Below are positions 1 through 8,439 of a stretch of 64,000 nucleotides of DNA, one piece after another. The DNA lies in NCBI RefSeq assembly GCF_001854325.1, contig NZ_CP017755.1, positions 992,001 through 1,056,000 on the forward strand. Direction: 5' to 3'. The position numbers and the translations under genes are program-made. Each line of letters starts with the position of its first letter. The stretch's first letter is position 1. The notes under the pieces were generated by a model. The model had not been told where the DNA came from and did not search any database. It saw nothing but the letters and a program-made list of their open reading frames with translations. The DNA is from Cupriavidus malaysiensis (lineage in GTDB: Bacteria > Pseudomonadota > Gammaproteobacteria > Burkholderiales > Burkholderiaceae).

Positions 1-593
1 ACCGCCGGCGGCGCGGCGGCCAGCCACGCCATGCCGATCGACGTCTGCTCGATCGGCACCCTCGTGCCGGGCTCGACGCGGCGGGTGCGCGACACGCTGT
101 CGACGCTGTGGCGCACCGCGGCCAGGTAGACCATCGCGGTCTGGTCGGGCACGGCCAGGCCCACGTTGACCTTCTCGGCGTCGGCGATCTCGCGCATCAG
201 CGGCAGCGCGATGGCCGGCACCACGGTGGCGTGGTGAAAGGCATCGGCCAGGCTGACGACCACGACCGCCAGGCGGTAGGCGCGCTCCGTGGTGTCGTAG
301 AGCAGGAAGCCGCCGTCCACCAGCGAGCGCGTCAGCCGGCTGACCGTCGGCCGCGGCAGGCCCGTGCGCGCCGCCAGCTCCGCATTGCTCAGGCTCGATG
401 ATCCCACCCGGAACGCGCGCAGCAGGCGCAGGCCACGCTCCAGCGACTGGCTGCCGTCGGTCTGCCGCGTAAAGCTGCCGGTGCGCTGTGTCAGCGCGCG
501 GCTGGAGGGCGCGACCGCGGCGGCTTCCGCCGCCGTGGCGGGGCGGGGAGCAGGGGAAGGGGCAGCAAGGGTCCGGCGGCGCGGGGCAGGCAT
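1..593 (-). CDS. IclR-family transcriptional regulator (C-terminus cut by window edge)
   Basis: Reading the minus strand from an ATG at 593 gives about 197 open codons running off the window. Residues ~45-110 form an IclR winged helix-turn-helix: a QSLERGLRLLRAF start, then SNAELAARTGLPRPTVSRL as the recognition region, then YRL. The following part (MREIADAEKVNVGLAVPD, then VSRTRRVEPGTRVPIEQTSIG) matches the start of the IclR effector-binding domain. The first ~35 residues are Ala/Pro-rich and probably unstructured. The gene is divergent from the enoyl-CoA hydratase operon, with a perfect palindrome between them (640-662), so it probably controls that operon. Effector unknown; presumably an acid or acyl-CoA substrate of the operon. 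Confidence 0.85.
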   Translation of the reverse strand, partial: MPAPRRRTLAAPSPAPRPATAAEAAAVAPSSRALTQRTGSFTRQTDGSQSLERGLRLLRAFRVGSSSLSNAELAARTGLPRPTVSRLTRSLVDGGFLLYDTTERAYRLAVVVVSLADAFHHATVVPAIALPLMREIADAEKVNVGLAVPDQTAMVYLAAVRHSVDSVSRTRRVEPGTRVPIEQTSIGMAWLAAAPPA

Positions 594-639
594 GGGGAGA
601 CGGTTCGGCGTGGTGCGATGCGGGATGCCTGGGTCGTGA

Positions 640-662
640 GCAATTTCGGTATCCGAAATTGC
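640..662. promoter_or_regulatory. Perfect palindrome, probable IclR operator
   Basis: Arms GCAATTTCGG and CCGAAATTGC are exact reverse complements separated by TAT. It sits 47 bp upstream of the IclR-type start (593) and 66 bp upstream of the hydratase start (728). Ten-base arms with a 3-base centre are typical of IclR-dimer targets. The link to this regulator is inferred from position. Confidence 0.6.
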
Positions 663-727
663 AGTGTAGCGCAGTGACACGTAGCGGCGAATACTGTGCG
701 CGTCCTTGTTCCCCGGAGCGCTACGCC

Positions 728-1531
728 ATGGCCTTGGCATCTTCCCCCGATCTCAGCGTGACACGCGACCAGCATGTCGCGCGCATCGAGCTTTCCCGTC
801 CCCCCCACAACTTCGTCGACGCCGATCTCATGCGCCGGCTTGCCGAGGCACTGTTCTGTCTCGACGAAGACGAGAGCTGCCGCGCCATCGTGCTGGCGTC
901 GGGCGTGGGCACCTTCTGCGCCGGCGCGGACTTCAGCGGCACGGCACAGGCCGGCGCTTCGGGCGCTTCGAGTGCTTCGGATGTCTCACGCGATCCGTCG
1001 GCGTTCTACGAACAGGCCATGAAGCTCTACCGCAGCCGCAAGCCGATCGTGGCGGCGGTCGAAGGCGCCGCCATCGGCGCGGGCCTCGGCCTGGCGCTGC
1101 TGGCCGATTTCCGCGTCACCTGCCGCGCGGCGCGCTTCAGCGCCAACTTCAACCGGCTCGGCTTCCATCCCGGCTTCGGCATGAGCGTGACGCTGCCGCG
1201 CCTGGTCGGCGAGCAGCAGGCGGCGCTGTTGTTCTATACGGGCCGCCGCATCGATGGCGCGGAAGCGGTGCGCATCGGCCTCGCCGATGCCCTGGTCGAC
1301 CAGGGCGAGGTCCTGTCCCGCGCGACCGCGCTGGCACACGAAATCGCGGCGTCCGCCCCGCTCGCCGTCGAGAGCACGCGCGAGACCTTGCGGCTCGGGC
1401 TGGCCGAGCGCGTCGTCGCGGCGAACCGGCGCGAGCTGGAGATCCAGCGCGTGCAGTTCGCCACCGCCGATTTCCGCGAGGGCGTGGCGGCCATGGCGGA
1501 GCGCCGTGCACCGCTGTTCCAGCGCCGTTGA
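728..1531 (+). CDS. Enoyl-CoA hydratase/isomerase family protein
   Basis: 267 aa crotonase-fold protein. The frame is open from 488, but the start is placed at ATG 728 (MALASSPD), preceded by GGAG and downstream of the palindrome. Crotonase landmarks are visible: SCRAIVLASGVGTFCAGADFSG (oxyanion-hole GAD segment), KPIVAAVEGAAIGAGLGLALLADFR (second oxyanion-hole and substrate loop), and ARFSANFNRLGFHPGFGMS. The usual second catalytic acid is not obvious, so hydratase, isomerase or another crotonase reaction are all possible. First gene of a unit with CoA-transferase, acyl-CoA dehydrogenase and a Bug protein, which suggests catabolism of an imported carboxylic acid as its CoA thioester. Substrate unknown. 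Confidence 0.85.
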   Translation: MALASSPDLSVTRDQHVARIELSRPPHNFVDADLMRRLAEALFCLDEDESCRAIVLASGVGTFCAGADFSGTAQAGASGASSASDVSRDPSAFYEQAMKLYRSRKPIVAAVEGAAIGAGLGLALLADFRVTCRAARFSANFNRLGFHPGFGMSVTLPRLVGEQQAALLFYTGRRIDGAEAVRIGLADALVDQGEVLSRATALAHEIAASAPLAVESTRETLRLGLAERVVAANRRELEIQRVQFATADFREGVAAMAERRAPLFQRR

Positions 1532-1543
1532 GGGAGCCACCGC

Positions 1544-2782
1544 ATGCAAACGAAGAATGCGGCCTGCGCCGGACCGCTCGACGGCATCCGCGTGCTGGAC
1601 CTGACCTCGGTGGTGCTCGGCCCCCTGGCCACGCAGGCCCTGGCCGACCTCGGTGCCGACGTCATCAAGATCGAAGGGCCCGAGGGCGATCTCATGCGCG
1701 CCAATGGCGTGTCGCGCAGCGAGGGCATGAGCTCGATCTATCTCGCGCTCAACCGCAACAAGCGCTCGGTGGTGCTCGACCTCAAGCGCGAGGCGGGCGC
1801 GGCAGCCCTGCGGCGCCTGATCGAGGGGGCCGACGTGCTGGTCCACAATATGCGCGTCGCCGCCATCGAGCGGCTGGGCTTCGGCTATGCCGCGGTGGCA
1901 GCGATCAACCCGCGCATCGTGTACTGCGTCGCCACCGGCTTCGGGCAGGACGGCCCGCACCGCGACAAGCCGGCCTTCGACGACATCATCCAGGCGGCCT
2001 GCGGGCTGGTGGCGCTGGGCTCGTCGGGCGGCCGCCCGGAGTACGTGCCGAGCCTGATCGCCGACAAGACCACCGGCATCGTGCTGGCCAATGCCGTGCT
2101 GGCCGCGCTGCTGCACCGGGAGCGGCACGGCCAGGGCCAGTCGGTGGAGGTGCCGATGCTCGAAACGATGGCCAGCTTCGTGATGGCCGAGCACCTGGCC
2201 GGCCTGACCTTCGATCCGGCTGCCGGGCCCGCCGGATACGCGCGCCTGCTGCAGGGCGGCCGGCGGCCCGTGCAGACCGCCGACGGGTGGCTCTGCGCGC
2301 TGCCCTACACCGGGCGCCACTGGAAGGCATTCTTCCATGCGGTGGGGCGCGACGACCTGGCCGAGGCCTACCGCATCGACAGCCGCGCGCAGCGCAATGC
2401 CCATATCCGCGACCTGTACCGCCACCTGGGCGAGATCACGCCCACGCGCACCACGTCGGCCTGGATGGCGTTGTTCGAGTCGCTCGACATCCCGGCCACG
2501 CCGATCTACGCGCCGGACGACCTGCCCGCGCATCCGCACCTGCAGGCGGTGGGACTGTTCGAGAAGACGACCCATCCCACCGAGGGGCCCTTGCGCGAAA
2601 TGCGCCCCACGGCGCGCTTCTCGGCCACGCCGCTGGCGCTGCGCCGCCACGCGCCCACGCTGGGCGAGCATACCGAAGAGGTCCTCCGCGAAGCGGGGCT
2701 GGAGCCGGGCGAGATCGCCCGGCTCGCCGGCACGCGGGGGACGGTCCGGGACGATACCGACGAGAGAGGAGAACGTTCGTGA
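1544..2782 (+). CDS. CaiB/BaiF-type (class III) CoA-transferase
   Basis: 412 aa. The N-terminal block GIRVLDLTSVVLGPLATQAL followed by LADLGADVIKIEGPEGD is the class III CoA-transferase signature. LNRNKRSVVLDLK and VLVHNMRVAAIERLGFGY follow in the expected order. Members move CoA from an acyl-CoA donor to a free acid. It begins 13 bp after the hydratase stop and overlaps the next gene by 4 bp (GTGA), so the genes are co-transcribed and probably translationally coupled. In this operon it would activate the substrate of the downstream dehydrogenase and hydratase. Substrate not predictable from sequence. Confidence 0.9.
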   Translation: MQTKNAACAGPLDGIRVLDLTSVVLGPLATQALADLGADVIKIEGPEGDLMRANGVSRSEGMSSIYLALNRNKRSVVLDLKREAGAAALRRLIEGADVLVHNMRVAAIERLGFGYAAVAAINPRIVYCVATGFGQDGPHRDKPAFDDIIQAACGLVALGSSGGRPEYVPSLIADKTTGIVLANAVLAALLHRERHGQGQSVEVPMLETMASFVMAEHLAGLTFDPAAGPAGYARLLQGGRRPVQTADGWLCALPYTGRHWKAFFHAVGRDDLAEAYRIDSRAQRNAHIRDLYRHLGEITPTRTTSAWMALFESLDIPATPIYAPDDLPAHPHLQAVGLFEKTTHPTEGPLREMRPTARFSATPLALRRHAPTLGEHTEEVLREAGLEPGEIARLAGTRGTVRDDTDERGERS

Positions 2783-3945
2783 ATTTCGCACTTGCAGAAG
2801 AGCACCAGATGCTGAAGGACCTTGTCGCACGTTTCGTGCGCGAGGAACTGATCCCGCTGGAGGCCGGCGCGCTGGCCCGGGAGGCGGAGAGCGGCCAGCT
2901 GACGCTGCTGCAGCACGACCAGGACAGGCTCGACCGGCTGTCGCGCGAGCTGGGTCTGTGGGGCCTCGATGCACCGGCCGAACTGGGCGGCGCGGACCTG
3001 CCGGTGGTGGCGATGGTCGGGGTCAACGAGGAGCTTGGCAAGACCATCACGCCGTACGACCTGCCGCCCGATTCGCCTAACCTGCGCATGCTGCTGCGGA
3101 GCGCGAACGCCGGGCAGCGCGCGCGCTACCTGGAGCCCTATGCGCGCGGCGAAACGGTGTCGGCCATCGCCATCTCCGAACCGGGCGCGGGCGGCGACCC
3201 GGCCATGATGAGCACGCGCGCGGAGCGGGACGGCGACGACTGGGTGCTCAATGGCCGCAAGATCTGGATCAGCCGCGCCGCGCGCGCCGACTGGACCATT
3301 GTCATGGCGGTCACCGACAAGGCGCGCGGTGCGCGCGGCGGCATCTCCGCCTTCCTGGTCGATCGCGGCACGCCGGGATTCAAGGTGGAACGCCGTATCG
3401 CGATGATCGGTGGTGCCTCCACCTATGAGGTGGTGCTGGAGGATTGCCGCCTGCCGTCCGCGCAGCTGCTCGGCGTGGAAGGACAGGGCTTCGGGCCGAT
3501 GCAGGCGCGGCTGTCCAGCCGGCGCGTCCAGATGGCGGCCTGGTGCATCGGGCGGGCGCAGCGCGCGCTCGACATGATGTGCGAGTACGCGCTGCAGCGC
3601 CGCACCTTCGGCGCGCCCCTGGCGGAACGGCAGGCCATCCAGTGGTGGGTGGCGGACGCCGCCACGCGCATCCACGCCTGCCGCCTGATGACCTACGAGG
3701 CCGCGGCGCGCATCGATGGCGGCGACGAAGCGCGCACCCAGGTCTCGATGATCAAGGTGTTCGCCACCGAGATGGCATGGGATGTGATCGACCGCGCGAT
3801 GCAGACGTTCGGCGCCATGGGCATGACCAAGGAGATGCCGCTGCAGCAGATGGCCAACGAAACGCGCCTGATGCGCATCTATGAAGGCCCGTCCGAAGTG
3901 CACCGCTGGGTGATCGCCCGCGACCTGCTCGGGCTCAAGCGCTGA
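2779..3945 (+). CDS. Acyl-CoA dehydrogenase family protein
   Basis: 388 aa, started at GTG 2779, which overlaps the CoA-transferase stop and follows a GAGAGGAGA ribosome site. The same frame stays open far upstream, but that is readthrough in another gene. Acyl-CoA dehydrogenase order is clear: N-terminal helical domain, FAD contact AIAISEPGAGGDP, beta-domain DWVLNGRKIWISRAARADW, and C-terminal helical domain with QRRTFGAPLAERQAIQ and the IYEGPSEVHRWVIARDLL tail. FAD-dependent alpha,beta-dehydrogenation of an acyl-CoA, feeding the hydratase. The MTKEMPLQQMANETRLMRIYEG ending is the common form for medium/branched substrates. Specific substrate unknown. Confidence 0.9.
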   Translation: MNFALAEEHQMLKDLVARFVREELIPLEAGALAREAESGQLTLLQHDQDRLDRLSRELGLWGLDAPAELGGADLPVVAMVGVNEELGKTITPYDLPPDSPNLRMLLRSANAGQRARYLEPYARGETVSAIAISEPGAGGDPAMMSTRAERDGDDWVLNGRKIWISRAARADWTIVMAVTDKARGARGGISAFLVDRGTPGFKVERRIAMIGGASTYEVVLEDCRLPSAQLLGVEGQGFGPMQARLSSRRVQMAAWCIGRAQRALDMMCEYALQRRTFGAPLAERQAIQWWVADAATRIHACRLMTYEAAARIDGGDEARTQVSMIKVFATEMAWDVIDRAMQTFGAMGMTKEMPLQQMANETRLMRIYEGPSEVHRWVIARDLLGLKR

Positions 3946-4059
3946 CGGCTGCGGCCGGGAGCTGCCTCGCCGGAGGACGGAGCGGCAGGCGGGGCACAGC
4001 GCCGCAGGCAAGGCATAGGCAGGACATCAGCAGGACATAAGCAAGACACAGGAGACAAG

Positions 4060-5061
4060 ATGAGCACCATCGACAACGCATCGCGCCGCCGCTTCGTCAT
4101 CGCGGCCGGCATCACCTGCGCGGCCGGCTTCGCCGGGCTGCCCGCCCCGGCGGCGGCGCAGGCCCCGGCATTCCCCAGCCGTCCCATCCGCTTCATCGTG
4201 CCGTTTCCGTCGGGCAGCGGCACCGATATGACGGCACGCGTCTTCGCCAAGAAGATCGGCGAGCTGAGCGGGCAGGGCGTGGTGGTCGAGAACAAGCCCG
4301 GCGGCAACGGCTTCATCGGCGTGCAGACGCTGCTCGGCGCTCCCGCCGACGGCTACACGGTATTCATCGGCAGCAACTCGACGCTGTCCACCAATGCCGC
4401 CACCTTCCGCAAGCTGCCCTACGATCCGCTCACCGATTTCACGCCGATCACGCTGCTGTCGCGCGGCCCGTGCCTGATCATCGTGCCGGCGAACTCGCCC
4501 TACCACTCGCTCAAGGAGCTGGTGGACGACGCGCACAAGCGGCCCGGCGCGCTCAACTACGGCACCGGGTCGGTGTCGTACACCCTGTACAGCGAATGGC
4601 TCAACGAGCAGAGCCATATGAAGACCACCGGCGTGCCGTACAAGGGGGCGGGAGATGCCATCAACGGCGTCATGGCAGCGAGCGTCGATTTCGCCGTGGT
4701 GGATGCCAGTGGCGCGATCGAGCTGGTCAAGGCGGGCCGGCTGCGCGCGCTGGCCTACACCGCGCCGCAACGCTCGCCGCTGCTGCCCGAGGTGCCGAGC
4801 GCCCCCGAAGCGGGGATCCCCGATTTTCTCGCCTACAACTGGGTCGCCGCGGCGGTCTCCGCCAGGACGCCGCCGGCCGTCGCGCAACGGCTGGGAGAGC
4901 TGTTCGCGCAGGCGGGCGCCAGCGCGGAGGTCAAGGCCTACTACCAGCGCCAGTCGACCTCGCTGATCCTGTCCACCCCGGCGGAACTGCGGGAGTACCA
5001 GAAGACGGAGATCGCGCGCTGGAAGCGCCTGGCATCGATTGCGAAGATCGAACTGCAGTAA
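4060..5061 (+). CDS. Bug/TctC-family tripartite tricarboxylate-type solute-binding protein
   Basis: 333 aa exported receptor. The N-terminus SRRRFVIAAGITCAAGFAGL is a twin-arginine-type signal ending near AAAQA. The mature part opens FPSRPIRFIVPFPSGSGTDMTAR, then VVENKPGGNGFIG and PADGYTVFIGSNSTLSTN, all hallmarks of the Bug family. It carries no membrane partners here (no TctA/TctB nearby), as is common in Burkholderiales, where Bug genes are amplified. Placed 114 bp after the acyl-CoA dehydrogenase, it likely binds the acid degraded by this operon. Ligand unknown. Confidence 0.92.
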   Translation: MSTIDNASRRRFVIAAGITCAAGFAGLPAPAAAQAPAFPSRPIRFIVPFPSGSGTDMTARVFAKKIGELSGQGVVVENKPGGNGFIGVQTLLGAPADGYTVFIGSNSTLSTNAATFRKLPYDPLTDFTPITLLSRGPCLIIVPANSPYHSLKELVDDAHKRPGALNYGTGSVSYTLYSEWLNEQSHMKTTGVPYKGAGDAINGVMAASVDFAVVDASGAIELVKAGRLRALAYTAPQRSPLLPEVPSAPEAGIPDFLAYNWVAAAVSARTPPAVAQRLGELFAQAGASAEVKAYYQRQSTSLILSTPAELREYQKTEIARWKRLASIAKIELQ

Positions 5062-5178
5062 CGGCGCACCGGCTTGAGCGCGGATGCCCGGGGGCCGCCA
5101 GCTGCGGCCCGCCGGGCGCCGGCGCAGGGGAAGGGAGCCGCAGGCGCCATGCGCGTGCGGCTTGCCCTTGGCGCTTCC

Positions 5179-5808
5179 TCAGTTGCGGCGCTCGAAGGCC
5201 AGCTTCAGCCCGAGCCCGATCATCACCACGCCGCTGGTGCGGTGCAGGCCGGTCAGGAAGCGCGGATTGCGCCGGATCCAGTTCGACAGCAGTCCGGCGG
5301 ACAAGGCCACCGGCCCCTTGACCAGGAAGGTCAGGCACGCGAAGACGAGGCCCAGCACGAAGACGCCGAGGGTCGGATGGGCGGCGTCCGCATGCACGAA
5401 CTGCGGCAGGAAGGCCAGGTAGAAGATCGCCACCTTGGGGTTGGAAAGATTGGACATCGCGCCTTGCGCGAAGGTGCGCAGCGGCGAGTGCGCGCGACCG
5501 GCATCCGCCGTCACTTCCAGGGTGCCGGACGATCGCAGCAGCCCGATGCCGAGATAGAGCAGGTAGGCGGCGCCGACCAGCTTGAGCGCGGTGAACAGCC
5601 ATTCGGACGCCTGCAGGATGGCGCCCAGGCCCAGCGTGGCGAGAATGGTGTGGCCGATGAGGCCGACGCTGACGCCGGCCGCCGTGACGAGGCCGGCCCG
5701 CGTGCCGCGCGCCAGCGTGCGCGACATCACCAGCACCATGTCCTGGCCCGGCGTGGCGATCACCAGCAGAGAGGTGAGGATGAAGACAGACCACGACACT
5801 TCCATCAT
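5179..5808 (-). CDS. LysE/RhtB-family amino acid exporter
   Basis: 209 aa, about six hydrophobic segments. The N-terminus FILTSLLVIATPGQDMVLVMSRTLARG is the LysE/RhtB signature (ATPGP/Q), followed by GVSVGLIGHTILATLGLGAIL and SNPKVAIFYLAFLPQFV, the conserved NPK block. It would export an amino acid or analogue across the inner membrane. It is convergent with the Bug gene and stands alone, with no dedicated LysR regulator visible. Two adjacent ATGs (5808, 5805) follow an AAGGGA site, so the exact start is open by one codon. Confidence 0.88.
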   Translation of the reverse strand: MMEVSWSVFILTSLLVIATPGQDMVLVMSRTLARGTRAGLVTAAGVSVGLIGHTILATLGLGAILQASEWLFTALKLVGAAYLLYLGIGLLRSSGTLEVTADAGRAHSPLRTFAQGAMSNLSNPKVAIFYLAFLPQFVHADAAHPTLGVFVLGLVFACLTFLVKGPVALSAGLLSNWIRRNPRFLTGLHRTSGVVMIGLGLKLAFERRN

Positions 5809-6195
5809 GAAGATCCCTTGTTGAGCGGTCAGCCGGCGAGCGGCTGGCGCCGCCCGTTGCGGGCCGGCGCGGTTGCTTTGGACGACGCATTATGCGCGCT
5901 CGGTGCGGATTGCGCTGAGGTGCGCCACGGGGCACCCCGGCGCGGGGGGCAGGCTGCGGCGTCGTTCGGACAGCGGAGGGGGCGTCGATGGCGGGCGACC
6001 GCGGCGCGGCGCGGCGGGCAGCACCGGCGGCGCCCGGCCTGATTGTTTCTGCCAATGCTTTTGTCCCAATCGGCGATTGGCGACGCCGCGCCCCCGGCGC
6101 ACACTGCATCGCGTGGGCCGGCCGGCCGGCGCGGTGCCGGAGGCGGCCCGACGCGGCACGGTCCCGTCGCCGGCCGCCAGCACAGGAGACCCTCG
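5809..6195. other. Intergenic region upstream of thiolase operon
   Basis: 387 bp between the divergent LysE gene and the thiolase. It contains one perfect dyad at 6066-6080 (arms CCAATCG and CGATTGG around a single G), 116 bp before the thiolase start, which may be an operator. No convincing small gene, RNA or sigma-70 box was seen; the open frames crossing it are high-GC artefacts. Confidence 0.5.
6066..6080. promoter_or_regulatory. Palindrome, candidate operator of the thiolase operon
   Basis: CCAATCG-G-CGATTGG, seven-base perfect arms with a one-base centre, in an AT-richer pocket of an otherwise GC-rich intergenic region. The regulator is not identified. Confidence 0.35.
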
Positions 6196-7389
6196 ATGAC
6201 CCAGATGAAACGCGCCGTCCACGTCGTCGGCGTCGGCATGATTCCCTTCACCAAGCCGGGTGCCTGCGATCCCTACCACGTCATGGGCGCGCGGGCGGCG
6301 CGGCTGGCGCTGGAGGACGCGGGCGTCGACTACCAGCATGTGCAGCAGGCCTATGTCGGCTATGTCTACGGCGACTCCACCGCCGGACAAGCCGCCATCT
6401 ACGGCGTCGGGCTGACCGGCATTCCCGTCTTCAACCTCAACAACAACTGTTCCAGCGGCTCCAGCGCGCTGTTCCTGGCGCGCCAGGCGGTGGAGAGCGG
6501 CCTGGTGGAGTGCGCGATCGCGCTCGGCTTCGAGCAGATGGTGCCGGGCGCGCTCAAGGGCGCCTACGACGACCGGCCCTCGCCGATGGCGCGCTTCGTC
6601 GACACCATGACCGCGCAGCAGGGCTACCAGCCGGACGCGCCGCGCGCGGCGCAGTTCTTCGGCGGCGCGGGGCAGGACTACATCGAGCAGTACGGCATCC
6701 GTGCCGACACCTTCGGCCGCATCTCGGTCAAGGCGCGCCAGCACGCGGCGCGCAATCCGCTGGCGGTGTTCCGCCAGACGCTGACGCTGGAGGAGGTGAT
6801 GGCCTCGCCCACGGTGTTCGGCCCGCTGACGCGCTACCAGTGCTGCCCGCCGACCTGCGGCGCGGCCGCCGCCATCGTCTGCTCGGAGCCGTTCGCGCGC
6901 AAGCACGGCCTGGACCGTCGCGTGGTGATCGCGGCCCAGGCCATGACCACCGATACGCCGAGCACCTTCGACAGCGGCGACATGCGCAAGGTGGTGGGCT
7001 ACGACATGACGGCCGCGGCCGCGCGCCAGGTCTACGAGGCCGCCGGCGTGGGACCGGAGGATCTCGACGTGGTGGAGCTGCACGACTGCTTCAGCGCCAA
7101 CGAGCTGATCACCTACGAGGCGCTCGGCCTGACGCCGGAAGGCACGGCGGAGAAGTTCATCGTCGACGGCGACAACACCTACGGCGGCCGCGTGGTGACC
7201 AATCCCTCGGGCGGGCTGCTGTCCAAGGGGCATCCGCTCGGTGCCACCGGCCTGGCGCAATGCGCCGAACTGGTGTGGCAGCTGCGCGGCCAGGCCGACC
7301 AGCGCCAGGTGGCGGGCGCGCGCAACGCGCTGCAGCACAACCTCGGCCTGGGCGGCGCCTGCGTGGTCACGCTGTACCAGGCAGCGTGA
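6196..7389 (+). CDS. SCP2-type thiolase / lipid-transfer protein-like thiolase
   Basis: 397 aa. Start ATG 6196 follows CACAGGAG with good spacing; the frame is open from 6043. The sequence has the thiolase nucleophile loop NNNCSSGSSALFLARQ (Cys ~85), the C-terminal HDCFSANELITYEALGL block and NPSGGLLSKGHPLGATG, the glycine-rich loop with the catalytic His. HDCF rather than the NEAFA of classical thiolases places it in the SCP-x/lipid-transfer branch, usually acting on branched-chain or sterol-side-chain beta-ketoacyl-CoAs. It is followed by an SDR (45 bp) and then a CoA-transferase, so this looks like a second beta-oxidation-like unit. Confidence 0.88.
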   Translation: MTQMKRAVHVVGVGMIPFTKPGACDPYHVMGARAARLALEDAGVDYQHVQQAYVGYVYGDSTAGQAAIYGVGLTGIPVFNLNNNCSSGSSALFLARQAVESGLVECAIALGFEQMVPGALKGAYDDRPSPMARFVDTMTAQQGYQPDAPRAAQFFGGAGQDYIEQYGIRADTFGRISVKARQHAARNPLAVFRQTLTLEEVMASPTVFGPLTRYQCCPPTCGAAAAIVCSEPFARKHGLDRRVVIAAQAMTTDTPSTFDSGDMRKVVGYDMTAAAARQVYEAAGVGPEDLDVVELHDCFSANELITYEALGLTPEGTAEKFIVDGDNTYGGRVVTNPSGGLLSKGHPLGATGLAQCAELVWQLRGQADQRQVAGARNALQHNLGLGGACVVTLYQAA

Positions 7390-7434
7390 GGGCGGCGTGA
7401 TGATCGACACAGACGACAAGGACAGGAGGCAACG

Positions 7435-8262
7435 ATGACTCGCAAACTCGAAGGCAAGGTGGCGCTGGTTTCCGGCTCCGGACGCGGCATCGGCCGCGAG
7501 ATCGCTCTCAAGCTCGCCAGCGAAGGCGCGCGCGTGGCGATCAACGACCTCGACGCGGCGCCCGCGGAACAGACCGTCGCCGACATCCGCGCGGCCGGCG
7601 GCGAGGCGGTGGCCTGCGTCGGCAGCGTGACCGAGGCCGGCTTCGCCGACCGCTTCGTCAAGCAGGCGCTGGACAGCTTCGGCGGGCTCGACATCATCGT
7701 CAACAATGCCGGCTACACGTGGGACAACGTGGTGCAGAAGATGAGCGACGAGCAGTGGGAAGCCATGCTCTCGGTGCACCTGACCGCGCCGTTCCGCATC
7801 CTGCGCGCCGCCTCCGGCTTCATCCGCGAGGCCGCCAAGCGCGAGGCCGAGGCTGGCCGGCCGGTGTTCCGCAAGGTCGTGAACATCTCCTCCACCTCGG
7901 GCGTGTACGGCAACGCGGGGCAGGCCAACTACGCCGCCGCCAAGGCCGGCATCAACGGCCTGACCCGGGCCATGGCCAAGGAATGGGGGCGCTACAAGGT
8001 CAATGTCAACAGCGTCGCCTTCGGCCTGATCATGACGCGCCTGACCGAGGCCGCGGCCGACGCCGATGCCAGCATCGACATCGCCGGCCAGCAGATCAAG
8101 GTGGGCGTCAACCCGCAGGTGCTCAAGAATGCCGAGGCGCTGATCCCGCTGGGGCGCGGGGGCACGCCGGAGGAGGCGGCCGGCGCGGTCTACATGTTCT
8201 GCATCCCGGAGTCCAACTACGTCAGCGGCCAGGTGCTGGTCTGCGGCGGCGGCCGCCCGTGA
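7435..8262 (+). CDS. Short-chain dehydrogenase/reductase (FabG-like)
   Basis: 275 aa classical SDR. The cofactor motif GSGRGIGR is at residues ~14-21, NNAG at ~90, and the catalytic set is in NISSTSGVYGNAGQANYAAAKAG (Ser, Tyr, Lys). The C-terminal YVSGQVLVCGGG is standard. It would oxidise a 3-hydroxyacyl-CoA or a related alcohol for the adjacent thiolase. A 10-15 residue insertion around EAAKREAEAGRPVFRK before the catalytic Ser is longer than in FabG. Cytoplasmic; start ATG 7435 follows GACAGGAGG. Confidence 0.9.
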   Translation: MTRKLEGKVALVSGSGRGIGREIALKLASEGARVAINDLDAAPAEQTVADIRAAGGEAVACVGSVTEAGFADRFVKQALDSFGGLDIIVNNAGYTWDNVVQKMSDEQWEAMLSVHLTAPFRILRAASGFIREAAKREAEAGRPVFRKVVNISSTSGVYGNAGQANYAAAKAGINGLTRAMAKEWGRYKVNVNSVAFGLIMTRLTEAAADADASIDIAGQQIKVGVNPQVLKNAEALIPLGRGGTPEEAAGAVYMFCIPESNYVSGQVLVCGGGRP

Positions 8263-8439
8263 GCACGGCGGCGACCTGCCGCCGGGTCACACCGGCAGCT
8301 GGTCGCGCCTGGTGGAATTGCTCTTCTGCCATGCAGAACGAAAAACGGCATCCGGCCTTCCGCGCTGCGCTGTCTCGGCTAGACTACCGCCTGCACAGCG
8401 GGGACACACCTGCCTCGCAAAGCACTACGGAGACAAGCA

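Noticed and set aside
706..3945. A 1079-codon open frame spanning three genes
   Set aside because: Only the last 388 codons (from GTG 2779) are the acyl-CoA dehydrogenase; the rest is Arg/Pro-rich readthrough antiphase to the hydratase and CoA-transferase.
2506..4011. Long minus-strand frames opposite the acyl-CoA dehydrogenase and many other genes
   Set aside because: High-GC shadow frames: His/Arg/Ala/Gln-rich translation, no ribosome sites, no recognisable domains.
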